From: Tieghemiomyces parasiticus
Taxonomy: Eukaryota > Kickxellomycota > Dimargaritomycetes > Dimargaritales > Dimargaritaceae
Assembly: GCA_027575765.1 (NCBI GenBank)
Contig: JANBPT010000122.1
Location: 1-64,000, forward strand
DNA: 64,000 bases
Direction of reading: 5' to 3'
Positions 55,550 through 64,000 of the stretch are shown in pieces. The notes beneath the pieces were generated by a model, which made no database searches, was not told where the DNA came from, and worked only from the letters and a program-made list of their open reading frames with translations. The translations under genes were made by a program, and so were the position numbers. Positions within the stretch are counted from its first letter, which is position 1. Every line of letters starts with the position of its first letter.

Positions 55550-58024
55550 CTAACTGTACATAATTTCCTGCTTGCTATTCAGCTCCTCGTCAATCCACTG
55601 GTTGATATCGCTGATAGCTTGCGACGCCTGGTCACGAATGGGCAGGTCCAAGCGCCTCAGGAGTCGCTCCCGGATATCCTTGGTGGTCACATCCGGGTCC
55701 TGTACCGCGTCGACCAGATGGCGAATATGGCCCTTGACGATGTCGTTGAAGGCCTGGTCCGAGAGGTACGGGGCAGCCGTAGCAGCAGCAATGGCTCGGT
55801 CGAGGAGGTCCGACTTGGCGGTGGTGGTGAGCGGGTTCGTCAACGATTCAGGGCTTGCGGACGGCTTGGTGGCAGCAGCCACAGCACCGTCGGCAGTAGG
55901 TGTCAGAGCTGCGCCCAGCGGGTTAGCAGTGGTTCCGAGCGGCGGGGCATCCGAAGCGGTCACATCTGAAACAGAGGTGACCGCGGCGGTGGTAGTGCTC
56001 CCTCCTGCGGTACTCACAAAGTCGAACGGTAAGCTAACGTCATTCACCTTGGAATCGGTGACACCAAACGGCACCTTGGGCGGGGGTGGGGTGATCACCG
56101 AGGGGAGAGTGGGTGCGGAAACCAGGGACGCAGCAGCGACGGGCTTGGTAATACCTGGAATGCGATCCGTGTCCTCGATGGTAGCAGCAGCAGTAGCAGC
56201 AGCAAGGGTGGCGTCTTCAACGGCGTCCTCAGCGTCCTCCAATGCGTCGGCAATCATAGTCTCAACCTCGGTGACGCTAGGGCCTCTTCCCCCCTTGGTA
56301 TTGGAAGCCGAGGCAATTTCGTCAGCCAGTTCAGCCGCCTCGCCCAACGTCGGCAGGGCATCGACGAGTGGCCCGCCGTCCTGGGGATATGGCACGGTAG
56401 CCTGGAGCTCGATGGACGTGGTGGTGGCGGCGGGGGCCTCGGGCTCGGTCACGATGGCTTCTGAGTAACTAGCCGGCGGGGCATTGGACCCGGTGATTGT
56501 CTCCAACACTGTCACAGACACAGACGAAGATGACGCAGTCGGGTCGAACGAGGTGTCAGGAACCGAGGGCGGTGATAGTTTGGGCGAGCGGGTCAGCATG
56601 GGTTCCACGACAACCTCCTGCTCCTCCTCAAAGGTTACCTCGGGAATAAGTTGCGGCGAGGGTTTGCTGGTCTCAGGTGTTACGAGGCCGTTAGACTGGG
56701 TAAACGACGTTGTGTCGGGTTCCAGGGTGGCAGCGGCAAGGTCCTCCGCTTCCTCCAGCTTGGCCGCCTCCGCCTGGGTCCAGGCCAGTGCATCCGCCTC
56801 AGCGAGCGCGACTGCCTGGTTAGCCACATCCTCAGCCAGCTCTTCCATCTCTGCTTCCGCCTCGGCTTCCGCCAGGGCTTCGTCCGCCGTTAGTATGGCG
56901 TCAACGGGGGCATCGTCATGCTTGTCGAGGTCCATTTCGGTCGCATCCTCGATCGTGACGTTGGCAATGGGGGACTTGGTGGTCCGGTCAACGGACGTGT
57001 CATCCCGGCGTTGCTTTTTGGCCGGAGGCGGTGCCATCTCGCGTTTATCGGGGCCTTGATCCAGCGTGGCGGCGACGGTAACAGGTTCTTCTTTTAAAGT
57101 CAGCTCGGATTCGGACTGAAGAGCTAGACCGCCGTCATCCTCGACCTCTTCGATGGTAACCTCGAGCGCGGCCTCGGGGGACTTGGCCTCACCGTCCTCC
57201 TTCTCGCTCTCCTCCGCGGCGTCCTTGTCGTCAGCGCTCTCGTGGTGTTTGGCATCGTCATGGGCGTCCACGTCTTCGTGATCCGACACCTCAGCCTTGT
57301 GTTTGCGCTTGCGAGATTTTGAGGGGGTGGCGGCGGGTTTGGTCGGTTTGGCGACCTTACGGGGGGTGGTCGTCACCGTCCCAGATTTCGCTGACCCTTT
57401 ACTACCGACTGCCGACTTGGCGGGGGTGGCCGGACGGGTGGTATTTGCACGCGCCGGCTTGATGAAGAAGCGGATAAGCACCTCAACCTTCTCGTCTTTC
57501 CTCTTCTGGGCGGGCAAGTCAAACTTGCGGAGGAGGTCTGACAGTTGGGCAGTAGTCAATTTGTTGAGTCTAGGGTGCATTCTCTGGTACGCATCGAGAT
57601 GGTGGACTGCTTCGACGGTCTCAGCAAGTTCGGCGTCGGCATTAACCAGATCCAGCAAGGATCCGGTGTCCACGTCCACCAAGTCGGGGTTCTCGATGGT
57701 CGCCCCGTGGTACGCGCGCAGATTCTTGCGCAGGTCGTTCTTGGTGCCCCGGCGGTTGAACAGCGCAAAGTGGAGCGCCATCAGTACCTCATCGGTTTCC
57801 TTTGTGTGGTCCTTGATGAATTTGTCAAACTCGGACCACTCGCTGAGTGGCCGGCCGCGGCCCTCAGGCTTGCCGTTAGCGGCCACCTTCTTCAGCGTTG
57901 TGACGGCTGGCGGGTCGTCCTCGCCAAACCGTTCTACGGGCTTGGCCGTGCGCGAACGCGTGGCGCGCGGCGTGTACCCGCCAGGTGCAGTGCGGGCCTT
58001 TTTGGGAGTGGCTTGCTTTGGCAT
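55550..58024 (-). CDS. DEK: DEK chromatin protein homologue with large disordered middle
   Basis: Single exon, 824 residues. After a basic start (MPKQATPKKARTAPGGYTPR), the DEK/SAP region lies at about 60-190: LMALHFALFNRRGTKNDLRK (81-100) corresponds to the conserved LH..L(Y/F)NR.GT block of DEK, and LTTAQLSDLLRKFDLPAQKR (156-175) with VEVLIRFFIKP forms the SAP-like helix pair. The last ~70 residues match the DEK C-terminal domain (HIRHLVDAVQDPDVTTKDIR...INQWIDEEL), a DNA-binding three-helix fold. Between them are a KRKHK-type basic patch, acidic Ser/Glu/Asp stretches and a long Glu/Ala-rich helical segment, then an Ala/Val/Thr/Pro-rich tail. DEK binds histones and DNA, bends DNA and affects heterochromatin and splicing. 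The start is the first ATG (58024). The middle is about 500 residues, longer than in human DEK (375 total). Confidence 0.88.
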   Translation of the reverse strand: MPKQATPKKARTAPGGYTPRATRSRTAKPVERFGEDDPPAVTTLKKVAANGKPEGRGRPLSEWSEFDKFIKDHTKETDEVLMALHFALFNRRGTKNDLRKNLRAYHGATIENPDLVDVDTGSLLDLVNADAELAETVEAVHHLDAYQRMHPRLNKLTTAQLSDLLRKFDLPAQKRKDEKVEVLIRFFIKPARANTTRPATPAKSAVGSKGSAKSGTVTTTPRKVAKPTKPAATPSKSRKRKHKAEVSDHEDVDAHDDAKHHESADDKDAAEESEKEDGEAKSPEAALEVTIEEVEDDGGLALQSESELTLKEEPVTVAATLDQGPDKREMAPPPAKKQRRDDTSVDRTTKSPIANVTIEDATEMDLDKHDDAPVDAILTADEALAEAEAEAEMEELAEDVANQAVALAEADALAWTQAEAAKLEEAEDLAAATLEPDTTSFTQSNGLVTPETSKPSPQLIPEVTFEEEQEVVVEPMLTRSPKLSPPSVPDTSFDPTASSSSVSVTVLETITGSNAPPASYSEAIVTEPEAPAATTTSIELQATVPYPQDGGPLVDALPTLGEAAELADEIASASNTKGGRGPSVTEVETMIADALEDAEDAVEDATLAAATAAATIEDTDRIPGITKPVAAASLVSAPTLPSVITPPPPKVPFGVTDSKVNDVSLPFDFVSTAGGSTTTAAVTSVSDVTASDAPPLGTTANPLGAALTPTADGAVAAATKPSASPESLTNPLTTTAKSDLLDRAIAAATAAPYLSDQAFNDIVKGHIRHLVDAVQDPDVTTKDIRERLLRRLDLPIRDQASQAISDINQWIDEELNSKQEIMYS

Positions 58025-59439
58025 GGTTGGTGACCAGGTCGGCGAGGGCGGGAATGTGAAGACGGTGGGGTTTGGGCTACGGTGGTGGATATAGTGGTGG
58101 GTCCTCAAGTCGGGAGAGACGCGGGCGCCTTAGCAACTGATCACGTCCGGACTGGGCCGAGGGCTGTCTTGTTGGGAAAGAGGGGGCGTGAGGCCAATAA
58201 ATGAGAATGGGACTGTGACTGGCAAATTTAGAGGGCCCAAGTCAGAAATGCACCAAGGTTGGTTTCGAAATAGACGCAGAGGGTGGTGCAAATGTGCTAA
58301 GGAAGGGAAGGGCTAATGAGTTGGGGAGGCGCGGGAGACTGATAGCGGCGTCCTTGGGCACTGCTGGCAAGAAAGGGCAAGCTAAAGAAGGTGGAGAGTG
58401 GGAGGGGGGGGGTGCGGGGATGGGGGTCAGGGTTAGGGCGGGGGGTGTGGCTCACTGGTTGCGTAGCGCCAGCGATTTCAAGGGTGGAAGGCGCGAAAGA
58501 GGCAGGGGGGAGGGGAGGAGCGATGGCGCTAATGGAGCTGTGACGTGTGGCTGATCAGGGAAAGCTGGTGGGGGGAGGGTGGGTCCGTCGCTATTATTAC
58601 GTAATGGGGAGGACGGAAAAGGGGTGGACAATTCTCGCACGCGTAGCTCTGCTGCAAGCGTCAGAGCGAGCAGAAGGTGAATCCCAAGGGCTTGTGAGGG
58701 GAAGGGTGCCGTCGCGATGCAGAAGGCAAGACGGGATGTGAAACCGAGTGCCCCAAACGGTATACTCACCAGCCCTTCTGCCTACTGGCGGCCAGGACCC
58801 CTTACCAGCCAAGCCCCGACCCTCCCCCCTCACTCCAGCGGCCCCATGGAACCGCCGCCTCGACCACTGGTACCTTTAGGCCTCAAATAGCCTATGGGAA
58901 GGCCCTCGTCCTTACGTACATTTCCCAGATGGGTACGAGCAACGCGGGCACGGCCCATTTTCAGGCACCTTGAGCTTCTTGGGGTACAAGGTGCCGAAGC
59001 TTGAATGTACCAATATAACCCGCCAGCGCCCTTCGGCATACCTCTGCAGATGCAATTCTCAGCTCTGGCATGGAAAAGGGCTCTGGTCTGCCTTCCCAGG
59101 TATGCCTGGCGTTAACTGCCCAATTTTCACTGCTCAACAGAGTCTGATATGTTTAGTGGGCATGTGCGCGTAGCTTGAAAAAATATATATAAAATAAACG
59201 AAGGCGTGAAAGGGAAAAGAGGAGCCCGACAATGTAAGACGAGAGAAGTGAGTGAGAGAGGTAGATACGGGCAGTCGCGGCGGAGTAGCGTATGCACTAT
59301 CCAAAGCCGTACATAGCAGCGGAGTTTGAGAGTAAAAGAAATAGGAGGCTTAATAGTCACGAATAAACGAAAGTACAATAACCTAGCATCTACAAGCCCG
59401 TGCACATCAACGTAACATTTCCATGGCATTTCAGCATAC
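58025..59439. other. Spacer between DEK and USP10
   Basis: DEK promoter (CCAAT on the plus strand at about 58194) and USP10 3' flank. The GC-rich 58.3-58.8 kb part is strongly G-rich on the plus strand and produces chance frames. No gene is seen. Confidence 0.5.
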
Positions 59440-61358
59440 CTACGCCTGGTGCTTCACATAGAAGAGCACGTATGGCAACCGGTCGTCGTAGCCCTGGGTG
59501 ATGACCTCGGCAGGCGATATCCGCTCGATCTTGGTATCGTCAATATTGAGCCACGACTCGGGGGCCTGCATAATATCGCACGTGTAATGCCCACCGGTCA
59601 GGTGGCGACCGTGGTGGTAGACGACGGCGCTCAGGTCGTACCGGATGGGCCCGCGGGGCCGCTGGGCCGCCGAGAACAACGTGGGGGGGAGGAGGAGCTG
59701 GTGGCCGTATTCGATGGGTTTCTGGAGTTTCTGAGCCCCGCCGGCGCTGGTGTAGACGAATCGGTTGATGTGCAGGATGAGGACCGGGGGGAGCGGCGCC
59801 TCGAGCAGGAGCTGCTTGGTGGCCGCCACGGTCTGGCCACCGGCATTCGTAAAGCCCTCGAGGGTCTCGGGCTCGACCAGCCGCTGGAGAGCGTCCTCGA
59901 CTGACTTGACCTCGCTGGGGCTAATGTCCAGAAGCAAGGACTCGAACGGTTCGAACGTGATTGAGTCCTTGGACCCTGCCGCCTTGAGAACTGACCGCAA
60001 CCGGCCCCCAAAGATCTGGGTAATGGGCGATTCGGCCGTGGCCACCGTCTGCGTCACTGCCACGCGATTGTTCTTGCCCACTTCCATCCATGAGTATTTC
60101 TCGCGGCTACCGGCCTCCGACTCGTCCACCGCCGAGGGCTGGGCGGTCCGGTAGGCCTTCACGAGTGATCGGAACTCCTCGTGCAAACCGTCCAGTAGGA
60201 ACCCCATAAACTCTTGGGCGTCCTCCTGGCGGCCCTTGAGCGAGTCAAACTTCTTGAGGCTGCGCAGTGAATTGTACACGTTCTCCGGGAGAAGGGGTTC
60301 GCCGGTATGGTCGGGGGCGTCCAGGGGTCGGGCCTCCCGGAATTCGTTGACGAAGGCCACCAAGGCATCGGATAGCGGCGTGGTGCTGTGGAAGCTGTGG
60401 GCGCTCTGGGTCTCGACCTTCTTGAGCAGGTTATAGAACGGCGGGCAGTGCACAAGCGACTGCAGAATCGAGTTCATGAAGCACATGTTGCCGTTGTTAA
60501 CCAGGCCCCGCGGCTGCAGCGGAGTGCGCGCGTAGGTCACCTGGTAGTTGGCCAAGGTCTCCCCCACCGACTGGAAACGGGCGCTGCCGTTGGGGAAGGT
60601 GGCAGGCGGGGTAGTGGCCACGGTAGCGGTGGCATTGGGTCTCTTGGGTGAGGCGGTGGCCCTGGTCGCCGCGGGGCTTGGCGAGGTTACATTAGTCCCG
60701 GGGGCGGGCGTGGAAGCCGGGGCCCCTGGGGTGGATGAGGTAGCGTTGGCCGGGGCAACTGGGATCGGGACGGACTTTTGTGACCGCAGCATATCAGCCC
60801 ACGACTTGGGCGGTCCAGCCGGAGTTGGAACCGGAGATTTGGCTTCGGCGGGCGTTTTGCTTGCAGAGTCGGTGGCAGTCGCGACCGAAGGCGCTGCCGT
60901 GGCCGGAGCGGTCGGCTGGGGCTTTAGCGTCTCCTCTGCGACCACGGGGGCAGTAGATGGCTATGAATAGTGAGGAGGGTAACATGGTGCGTAGTTGAGC
61001 GAGTGTCAAGTAGCCCAGGGTTAGAAGTCGAGGTGGGGCAGGAGCGATGCGAATGCGACCACACCGCTTGGTTCGGCTGTAAACAAGTCGTGTATGGCGG
61101 ACTAGGCCAACCTACCTCAGGGGCGGATACGCTGGCGTGGCCGTTGGTCAGGATGGTATCCTCAGCTGGCTGAACGGTCTCGAGTTCGGGCTTGGCTTCG
61201 GCCACCGGGGTCGACTCGGTGGCAAGTTTGGATGTAGGCTGGACAATAGCGGATTTCCGCGGCTTGGACCAATAGTCAGGGGGAACTTCAGCCGAGCACC
61301 ACGGTAGGTGCATGGACAGCTCCTCCACCTCCAGATCGTCGAGGGCGTACTGGGACAT
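59440..61358 (-). CDS. USP10/Ubp3-type ubiquitin carboxyl-terminal hydrolase (2 exons)
   Basis: Exons on the minus strand: 61358-61116 and 60960-59440, phase 0, 587 residues. Residues 1-225 are disordered and Pro/Ala/Thr-rich, with a PKSWADMLRS motif (132-141) that parallels the PKSWASLF motif of USP10. The USP domain (about 228-585) has the Cys box LVNNGNMCFMNSILQSL (Cys241), GRQEDAQEFMGFLLDGLHEE, PITQIFGGRLRSVL, VLILHINRFVYTSAGG, and the His box HLTGGHYTCDI with the WLNIDD acidic residue. The block order and PITxIFGG identify the USP10/Ubp3 branch, which works with the G3BP-type cofactor Bre5 in yeast on ribophagy, stress granules and transport. The start ATG (61358) opens MSQYALDDLEVEELSMHLPW. 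The intron contains CTAAC. Confidence 0.92.
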
Positions 61359-62648
61359 GGGAGATGGGATCGGTCTCAAGGTGAAAAAGTAGGAGGTGAG
61401 GAGGAGACTAAATTGGGGTACTGATGGGGGGGGTGAAGAGGTAGATGAGGCTTGGACGCGATATGTAGGCCCGGGTATGCTGCTACGAAGTGCGGGTATG
61501 GTGTAGCCAGGTGAGGGAGGTGGACTGGGCTGCCAGTGGAAAACGGTGCAGTCAGTCGGAAAAAAGTGCCCGATGGGGATAGGATAAGGTAAGGGGTTGG
61601 TCTATGGGACCTCCCATGTTAAGTGGCTAGTGGGTGCCATGGAAGATACGGCCGCCATAGATTTAAGGGCCGGTTGGACCAGCGCTTTGCAAAGTGCCAC
61701 GTCACATTGGGGCCTGGGTGTAGAGCATGGCCGCGTATTATGGCAGCCACGGCGATTAATCAGGAAGTTACACGGCGGTCCGGGCCGAAGTATATGTATA
61801 TTACGCGGTCGGACCCATTGCCGCGCCTTTAGCCATTCGGGGGCTGCGGTGTCCCTGTTACTGTGGTTTAGCCGGCTGGTCATTATGTTGAACGCCCTCC
61901 ACCGCACAGCGCATGCGGCGACACACCTGGCACGACGGGACGGGCGGATGTGGCCACGGCTAACTGGCAAGCCAGTATCTCCGTCCCTGCCTGTCCTGCA
62001 CACGCGAGCCGAGGGAGGCTGGGCGGTAAAATTGAAGGTTGGGTCGTATGTACTGTCTATTGATATCCATATTAGATCCAATATTTCGGGACCCGCCAAA
62101 GTGGCTAACCCCTAGGCCGAATCCATCGGCTAGAGTGGGACGGTATGAAGGTGTCATAGGGAGAGCAGCGTACAGCTGCATTGCGCTTTTAGCGTGGACA
62201 GAATTGAGAGGTTGGTATTGCCCGCACAACTAGGTGCCAGTAGTGTACTGAAAGACGGGGATAACTCTCTTGTTTGGCAGCGGCGGCTGGAACCTTCGAA
62301 GACCAAGGGTGTGCCGACCCCCGCCCTCCCGGAGGGCGCGCCTGAGTAAGGCTTAAAGAAGAAGTCGTGGCATGTAGCGCTCCACCAGTGTCATACTAAT
62401 CCAGAAGGTTGGCAAGCCGCTGACGTTATGCGCTACGGCTCTCCTTCCTCAGGTCGTAAAGGGACCGGGTTCTAGTCTAACTACCCTCGGCTATTACTTC
62501 CCACATCCCGACGTCAGACCTTCACTCCACTCTACTGGCTAAGTGTCTTTGGGTAAACCGACCCACCGCGCTCCAATCCGTGACCTCCACTGTCATTCCC
62601 ACCGACCGTTGCCAGGCCCTTTCGCATCCGTATTCAGCATTACCGACC
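61359..62648. other. Divergent promoter region between USP10 and PPME1
   Basis: Two fully overlapping frames on opposite strands (about 61597-62115) are 165-172 codons long but have no known motif; I treat them as chance frames in GC-rich DNA. A short perfect palindrome (CGCCCTCC C GGAGGGCG) lies at 62322-62338. No TATA box is seen. Confidence 0.45.
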
Positions 62649-64000
62649 ATGGATGCCGAAGATCTCCGCAAAAAGCTGCTCAAGGCTAGCGGTGGGGCAG
62701 CGCTCCACCCGGACCACTTATTCGCCCCGTCCACTAGGTAATGGGGAGGCCTGCGGCTGACCGGCCTGGCTCATAACGGAGAAAGTCGCGCTGGATAAAT
62801 ACTGCTGCTATGTCAGCCGGCCGGAACGCATAGGAGCAGCCCCCCCCCGACCCTACTGGACTTTGAACTAACTCAGGCGGCTTAACTGCGCTCACTTACC
62901 ATAGCTCCCCTGCTGAACGACGGACAACCTTCACGGCTGCAAGTTGGGAACCCTACTTTGATACCCGCGAGGTGGTCGAGGTCTCGAGTACGGGTAACCG
63001 CTTTATGACCTACCAGAGCCGACGGGACCGTGGCCCCCTCTTTGTGTTCCACCACGGCGCGGGCCACGCCGCCCTGGCCTTCGCCCTGGTGGCCCAACGG
63101 ATGCGGCAGAAATACCCCGACGAGATGTCGTTCCTGGCCTACGACTGCCGCGGGCATGGTACGTACAAAAGGACGCCGTTTGCCGATTCCACCAGTGTTC
63201 ACATGTTGGTTGTATAACGTTGCGATTATGGGCCCAAGTACCAGGCTAACCTGACCTCTTCGCACAATCCTCCTGCCGTCGTCCGCACCTACTTAAAAAA
63301 GGCGATACCCACACGGACGGCGACCTCGATCTGTCGCTGGATACGCTGGCAGGCGATTTCAAGGCCATCTTGGATGCCCTCTACCCAAACGGATCGCATC
63401 CGCAGGTATTTCTCGTAGGGCACAGGTAATGGTGAAAATGCGGGTCCTAAGCGCTCCCGGCCTCCTCAAGTGGGTGGCTTAGAGCTGATTGCAGACCACT
63501 TAGTGTGGCGTTCGATTTCGGCTCTAACAGCTTTGGCCGCCTTTCACCCTCCCGGCAACGTCCCTTAATCAGCATGGGTGGGGCTGTCGTGACCCAGATT
63601 GCCTACAAGCAGCTGGTGCCCAATCTCGGCGGGTTCGTGGTCATCGATATCGTGGAAGGTAAGCCTCCATGGCCAGGGTAATCCCACGCCTTTAAATTCA
63701 CTATCGCCCCTCTACTTAGATTGTCAGATTCCCTAAGCGTACAGACCGGGTAGGGTCACCTTGTGATTCCTTGGTCGTGTTTTTTGTTTAGTTTTCCTAA
63801 CCGTGTATCACCCTCCCCGTGTTTACCACGTTTTCAGGTAACGCCATGGCCGCCTTGGGTAAGATCAAAAAGTTTTGTGAGACGCGGCCCCAAAAGTTCC
63901 GATCCGTGTCGGACACCATCGCCTGGTTTCTCCGTATCCGCGCCATCGTTAACGTGGAGTCGGCCCAGATCTCGGTGCCGCCGCTAGTCGTTGAAGAGTC
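62649..64000 (+). CDS. PPME1: Protein phosphatase methylesterase 1, N-terminal part (5 exons, cut by window edge)
   Basis: Exons 62649-62737, 62905-63158, 63302-63425, 63573-63658 and 63838-64000 join in frame (phases 2, 1, 2, 1) to 238 codons plus two bases. The protein starts MDAEDLRKKLLKASGGAALH. The alpha/beta-hydrolase fold shows the EPYFDTREVVEV lead-in, VFHHGAGHAALAFALVA (oxyanion region), AYDCRGHGDTHT, the nucleophile elbow GHSMGG with Ser156 (codon split between exons 3 and 4), and FVVIDIVEGNAMAAL. That last block and KKFCETRPQKFRSVSDTIAW are typical of PPME1, which removes the methyl ester from the PP2A catalytic C-terminal Leu. Introns 1-4 contain CTAAC. Intron 2 ends in an unusual AAAAAAG acceptor. 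The catalytic Asp and His lie beyond the window. Confidence 0.93.

Noticed and set aside
61597..62115. Two overlapping frames of 172 (+) and 165 (-) codons
   Set aside because: They mirror each other, lack motifs, lie in GC-rich divergent promoter DNA and start at non-ATG or weak sites; most likely chance.
1..64000. tRNA, rRNA, CRISPR, telomere repeats, transposon ORFs or terminal repeats
   Set aside because: Looked for B-box arms, direct-repeat arrays, TTAGGG runs and RT or transposase motifs; found none that hold up by eye.

Overview
The window looks like nuclear DNA of a filamentous or early-diverging (zygomycete-grade) fungus. The evidence is the gene set: a Crh-type GH16 enzyme, a chitin deacetylase, a class III GH18 chitinase, an EI24/RRT8-type spore-wall protein, fungal-style Ctr copper transporter, IF1, RCC1, DEK, USP10/Ubp3 and PPME1. 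Introns are short GT-AG introns, most with a CTAAC branch motif, and genes are compact and GC-rich, separated by long AT-richer spacers. A lineage outside Dikarya (for example Zoopagomycota/Kickxellomycotina) is my guess from gene content and is not proven here.

Layout. 1-281: 5' part of an unidentified minus-strand gene cut by the window edge. 282-6509: long gene-free stretch. 6.5-25 kb: an island rich in cell-surface genes: secreted Crh-like GH16 (+), an unidentified low-complexity protein with three predicted exons (-), polyprenol reductase DFG10/SRD5A3 (-), secreted chitin deacetylase (+), EI24/RRT8-like membrane protein (+) and GH18 chitinase (+). 25.9-29 kb: Ctr copper transporter (+, 3 exons) tail-to-tail with mitochondrial malonyl-CoA:ACP transacylase (-, 3 exons). 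30.8-42.4 kb: secreted CAP/SCP protein, small HSP20-like protein, ATP synthase inhibitor IF1 (3 exons) and a YqjM-like Old Yellow Enzyme (2 exons), all plus strand. 44.1-61.4 kb: four minus-strand genes: YANK/STK32 kinase (2 exons), RCC1, DEK and USP10 deubiquitinase (2 exons). 62.6-64 kb: the first five exons of PP2A methylesterase PPME1 (+), running off the end.

How they fit together. The chitin deacetylase and the EI24/RRT8-like gene lie head-to-tail on one strand, 0.66 kb apart. In yeast, members of these families build the chitosan and dityrosine layers of the spore wall, so this pair, with Crh and chitinase nearby, is the most suggestive functional grouping. MCT and IF1 are mitochondrial housekeeping genes; RCC1 and DEK are chromatin-associated. 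Clear TATA boxes sit 120-290 bp upstream of the start in the cell-wall, stress and redox genes, while I saw none in front of RCC1, DEK, USP10 or MCT. I found no mobile element, CRISPR array, rRNA or convincing tRNA. About half the window is spacer with no supported gene. I do not see a clearly new multi-gene system; the best leads are the spore-wall pair, two frame-neutral microexons (42 and 36 nt), and the unidentified 430-residue protein.
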